Source: Enterobacteriaceae bacterium UBA7338
GTDB lineage: Bacteria; Pseudomonadota; Gammaproteobacteria; Enterobacterales; Enterobacteriaceae
Assembly (NCBI GenBank): GCA_002480085.1
Contig: DKPJ01000001.1
Span: forward strand, 124,001 to 188,000
Reading direction: 5' to 3'
Length of the DNA stretch: 64,000 nucleotides
Within the stretch, counting starts at the first letter, position 1, and every line of letters begins with the position of its first letter. Below the pieces are notes generated by a model. The model was not told the origin of the DNA and ran no database searches. It saw only the letters and a program-made list of their open reading frames with translations. The translations under genes were made by a program, and so were the position numbers. Positions 61,235-64,000 of this stretch are shown here, piece after piece.

Positions 61235-61252
61235 TGTTTAGTAAATTAAACA
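61235..61252. promoter_or_regulatory. NadR box before nadB
   Basis: TGTTTAGTAAATTAAACA is an exact TGTTTA-N6-TAAACA inverted repeat, the NadR operator type. It ends seven bases before the nadB ATG, so it covers the leader and ribosome-binding region. NadR represses NAD synthesis genes when NAD is plentiful. Confidence 0.9.
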
Positions 61253-61259
61253 CACTATC

Positions 61260-62885
61260 ATGAACACGACTCCCGATCTCTCCTGTGATGTGCTAGTTAT
61301 TGGCAGCGGCGCTGCCGGTCTCTCCCTGGCGCTGCGTCTGGCGCAAAACCATAGCGTGATTGTTCTCAGTAAAGGTCCCGTTAGCGAAGGCTCAACCCTC
61401 TATGCGCAGGGTGGTATCGCCGCCGTATTTGATCAAACGGACAGCATTAGCTCGCACGTAGAAGACACGCTGATAGCGGGCGCGGGTATCGTCGATCGCC
61501 ATGCGGCTGAGTTTGTCGCCAGTAACGCCCGGCCCTGCGTGCAGTGGCTGATCGATCAGGGCGTACTGTTCGACACCCACGTTCAGCCTAACGGTGAAGA
61601 GAGCTACCACCTGACCCGCGAGGGCGGACACAGCCATCGCCGGATCCTGCACGCCGCCGACGCTACCGGCAAAGCGGTCGAGACAACGCTGGTAAGCCAG
61701 GCCCTGAGCCATCCTAATATTCATGTGCTTGAGCGCAGCAACGCCGTAGACCTGATTATCTCCGATAAAATTGGCCTCTCCGGCCCGCGCCGGACGGTGG
61801 GCGCATGGGTATGGAACCGCAATCGCGAGGCGGTAGAGACCTGCCGCGCAAAAGCGGTGGTGCTGGCGACGGGAGGTGCATCAAAGGTCTATCAGTACAC
61901 GACCAACCCGGATATCGCCTCCGGGGACGGTATCGCCATGGCCTGGCGCGCAGGCTGCCGGGTTGCCAACCTCGAATTTAACCAGTTTCACCCCACTGCC
62001 CTCTTCCATCCCCAGGCGCGTAATTTTCTGCTCACCGAGGCGCTGCGCGGCGAAGGGGCATACCTTAAACGCCCCGACGGCACGCGATTTATGCCCGACT
62101 TCGATCCTCGTGGCGAGCTGGCCCCGCGCGACGTGGTGGCCAGAGCGATCGACCATGAGATGAAGCGTCTCGGCGCGGACTGCATGTACCTGGATATCAG
62201 CCATAAGCCAGAGGCCTTTATTCGCCAGCACTTCCCGATGATCTATGAGAAGCTGCTCGGCCTGGGTATCGACCTGACGAAAGAGCCGGTGCCCATCGTG
62301 CCGGCGGCACACTACACCTGCGGCGGCGTGATGGTGGATGATGCGGGCCGCACCGACGTTGACGGACTGTATGCCATCGGCGAGGTGAGCTATACCGGCC
62401 TGCACGGCGCGAACCGCATGGCATCCAACTCGCTGCTGGAGTGTCTGGTCTACGGCTGGTCAGCGGCCGAGGATATTGCCGGACGGCTTCCTGCCGTACC
62501 GGAGACCGCAATGCTCCCCGACTGGGATGAGAGCCAGGTAGAGGATCCGGATGAGCGGGTTATTATTCAGCATAACTGGCACGAGCTGCGCCTGCTGATG
62601 TGGGACTACGTGGGGATTGTACGCACCAGCAAGCGGCTGGAGCGCGCCCTGCGGCGGATCCAGATGCTGCAGCAGGAGATTGATGAGTACTACGCTAACT
62701 TCCGCGTCTCCAACAACCTGCTGGAGCTGCGCAACCTGGTGCAGGTGGCGGAGCTGATTGTTCGCTGCGCCATGGCGCGCAAGGAGAGCCGGGGGCTGCA
62801 CTACACGCTCGACTACCCGGAACCGCTGGCTGAATCCGGGCCGTCGGTGCTCGCTCCGCGCAACTATATAAAGAGAACGACATAA
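61260..62885 (+). CDS. nadB: L-aspartate oxidase
   Basis: 541-residue flavoenzyme that oxidises L-aspartate to iminoaspartate, the first step of de novo NAD synthesis, acting with NadA. FAD-binding [14 protein letters not shown] (about 15-28), [19 protein letters not shown] and the fumarate reductase-type motifs HPTALFHPQ and [16 protein letters not shown] are present. The C-terminal helical domain is complete. Divergent from rpoE, preceded by a NadR box. Confidence 0.98.
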   Translation: MNTTPDLSCDVLVIGSGAAGLSLALRLAQNHSVIVLSKGPVSEGSTLYAQGGIAAVFDQTDSISSHVEDTLIAGAGIVDRHAAEFVASNARPCVQWLIDQGVLFDTHVQPNGEESYHLTREGGHSHRRILHAADATGKAVETTLVSQALSHPNIHVLERSNAVDLIISDKIGLSGPRRTVGAWVWNRNREAVETCRAKAVVLATGGASKVYQYTTNPDIASGDGIAMAWRAGCRVANLEFNQFHPTALFHPQARNFLLTEALRGEGAYLKRPDGTRFMPDFDPRGELAPRDVVARAIDHEMKRLGADCMYLDISHKPEAFIRQHFPMIYEKLLGLGIDLTKEPVPIVPAAHYTCGGVMVDDAGRTDVDGLYAIGEVSYTGLHGANRMASNSLLECLVYGWSAAEDIAGRLPAVPETAMLPDWDESQVEDPDERVIIQHNWHELRLLMWDYVGIVRTSKRLERALRRIQMLQQEIDEYYANFRVSNNLLELRNLVQVAELIVRCAMARKESRGLHYTLDYPEPLAESGPSVLAPRNYIKRTT

Positions 62886-62891
62886 AGAGAA

Positions 62892-63629
62892 CTACATAAA
62901 GAGATAGAAAGCCTGGGTCAGCGCCGTATAGTCATCAGAGTAGCGCTGATCCGCCCCACGGATGGTCATTCGATCGCTAAAGCACTCTCCCTGGGTTGGG
63001 GAGAAAGCCAGCAGCACGCGGTGCGGCAGACGGCTTTCGTTATCGGCAACGTCGGTGCGCAGGCGCAGATGCCAGCCGGTCTCCAGCGCCTTCTGCGTAA
63101 AGAGATTGCCCAGCCCCTCCGGCAGCACCACGCATAAAAACCCCTCTTCCGTGATGCACTCGGCGGCGCAGGCCAGCAGCGCGCCGTGATCCAGAGAGAC
63201 GGTATAGCGCGCCTGCTCCCGCTGCGGCGTGCCGCACTCGACCCCTTTTTCATAGTAGGGAGGATTGCTGACGATCAGATCGTAGCGGCTGGTGCGCTCG
63301 TTGACCCACTGCTGAATGTCGGCGGTATGGATTTGAATGCGATCCGCCCACGGTGACTCGCCCACGTTCTCCTGCGCCTGCTGGGCGGCGTCCGCGTCCA
63401 GCTCCACGGCGTCAATGCTCACCGCCTCTCCGGTACGCTGGGCCAGCATCAACGCCAGCAACCCGCTGCCGGTACCGATATCGAGGATGCGCTTAACCCC
63501 GGCAACCGGAGACCATGCGCCGAGTAGAATACCGTCGGTGCCGACCTTCATGGCACATCTGTCATGGGCAATAAAAAACTGTTTAAACGTAAATCCATTA
63601 CGACGCAGCTGCGCTTTGCTGTGGGGCAT
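62892..63629 (-). CDS. trmN: tRNA1(Val) (adenine(37)-N6)-methyltransferase TrmN6 (YfiC)
   Basis: 245-residue SAM-dependent methyltransferase acting on A37 of tRNA-Val. Motif [18 protein letters not shown] and the catalytic NPPYYEKG are intact. The start [19 protein letters not shown] is chosen by alignment with E. coli YfiC; a 40-codon upstream extension runs through the srmB promoter. Convergent with nadB, six bases apart. Confidence 0.95.
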   Translation of the reverse strand: MPHSKAQLRRNGFTFKQFFIAHDRCAMKVGTDGILLGAWSPVAGVKRILDIGTGSGLLALMLAQRTGEAVSIDAVELDADAAQQAQENVGESPWADRIQIHTADIQQWVNERTSRYDLIVSNPPYYEKGVECGTPQREQARYTVSLDHGALLACAAECITEEGFLCVVLPEGLGNLFTQKALETGWHLRLRTDVADNESRLPHRVLLAFSPTQGECFSDRMTIRGADQRYSDDYTALTQAFYLFM

Positions 63630-63760
63630 TATTAACAATCCAACTAACGAAACCGATGTAGGATAGGGTAAAGCCGCCAGGCGGGAAAGCGTTATCCACA
63701 CAAACAGATGAAGATTGCAGCCATAACGTCTATAATCAGCGCCCCACACAGAGGTAGAAC

Positions 63761-64000
63761 ATGACTGTAACGACTTTTTCCGAACTCGAACTCGATGAAA
63801 GCCTGCTGGACGCGCTCCAGGAGAAAGGCTTCACACGCCCAACTGCCATTCAGGCGGCTGCTATTCCGCCTGCGCTGGAGGGCCGCGATGTACTCGGTTC
63901 CGCGCCTACCGGCACGGGGAAAACGGCGGCATACCTGCTGCCTGCGTTGCAGCACCTGATCGATTTTCCACGTAAGAAATCCGGACCGCCGCGTATTCTT
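63761..64000 (+). CDS. srmB: ATP-dependent RNA helicase SrmB (5' part)
   Basis: The first 80 codons lie in the window, ending at the edge. The Q motif region ([26 protein letters not shown]) and Walker A APTGTGKT are clear and match SrmB, a DEAD-box helicase that assists early 50S subunit assembly. The start has GAGGTAG upstream. It is divergent from trmN6. The remaining roughly 365 residues are beyond the edge. Confidence 0.94.
   Translation, partial: MTVTTFSELELDESLLDALQEKGFTRPTAIQAAAIPPALEGRDVLGSAPTGTGKTAAYLLPALQHLIDFPRKKSGPPRIL

Overview
The window is a contiguous stretch of enterobacterial chromosome. It runs from the alpha-2-macroglobulin lipoprotein gene yfhM (cut by the left edge) to the start of the RNA helicase gene srmB (cut by the right edge). 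Gene content and protein sequences match the region around hscA, glyA, purL and rpoE in Escherichia coli. The accessory genes (an alpha-glucoside PTS, a ZevAB-like pair, a sugar ABC/kinase operon, mur genes beside yfhL) and the moderately high GC suggest an Enterobacter/Klebsiella-type member of Enterobacteriaceae. The species cannot be fixed from sequence reading alone.

Layout. 1-4.55 kb: yfhM. 4.8-9.5 kb: an EIICB-type alpha-glucoside PTS permease, a GH4 6-phospho-alpha-glucosidase, sseA, and an RpiR-type regulator lying directly behind sseA. 9.5-17.3 kb: sseB, pepB and the complete isc cluster (iscRSUA-hscBA-fdx-iscX), with two IscR-type operators upstream of iscR. 17.5-23.4 kb: trmJ, suhB, a metal-transport pair, csiE and hcaT. 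23.8-30.6 kb: a six-gene sugar uptake operon (binding protein, ATPase, two permeases, D-ribulokinase-like kinase, SIS-domain protein). 30.65-32.86 kb: an A/T-rich cassette with a PAAR-domain effector and a membrane protein that looks like its immunity partner. It is bracketed by a 20-bp direct repeat that forms part of the glyA terminator.

32.9-46.3 kb is conserved core: glyA, hmp, glnB, the glrR-qseG-glrK two-component operon, the sRNA gene glmY with its sigma54/sigma70 promoter and three GlrR-type sites, purL with a PurR box, mltF and tadA. 46.4-50.3 kb: pgpC and the N-acetylmuramate recycling genes murP, murQ and divergent murR, with two near-identical operator candidates between murQ and murR. 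50.3-57.1 kb: yfhL, acpS, pdxJ, recO, era, rnc, lepB, lepA. A small TumE-like toxin/antitoxin pair lies between lepA and rseC. 58.2-64 kb: rseC-rseB-rseA-rpoE with a sigmaE autoregulatory promoter, nadB with a NadR box, trmN6 and the start of srmB.

Most of the window is ordinary core genome. The parts worth a second look are the sugar operon, whose SIS protein resembles arabinose-5-phosphate isomerase but lacks two catalytic positions; the PAAR effector/immunity cassette and its flanking repeat; the reversed-order toxin/antitoxin pair; and sseA caught between the alpha-glucoside genes and their probable regulator. No tRNA, rRNA, CRISPR array, insertion sequence or prophage was seen.
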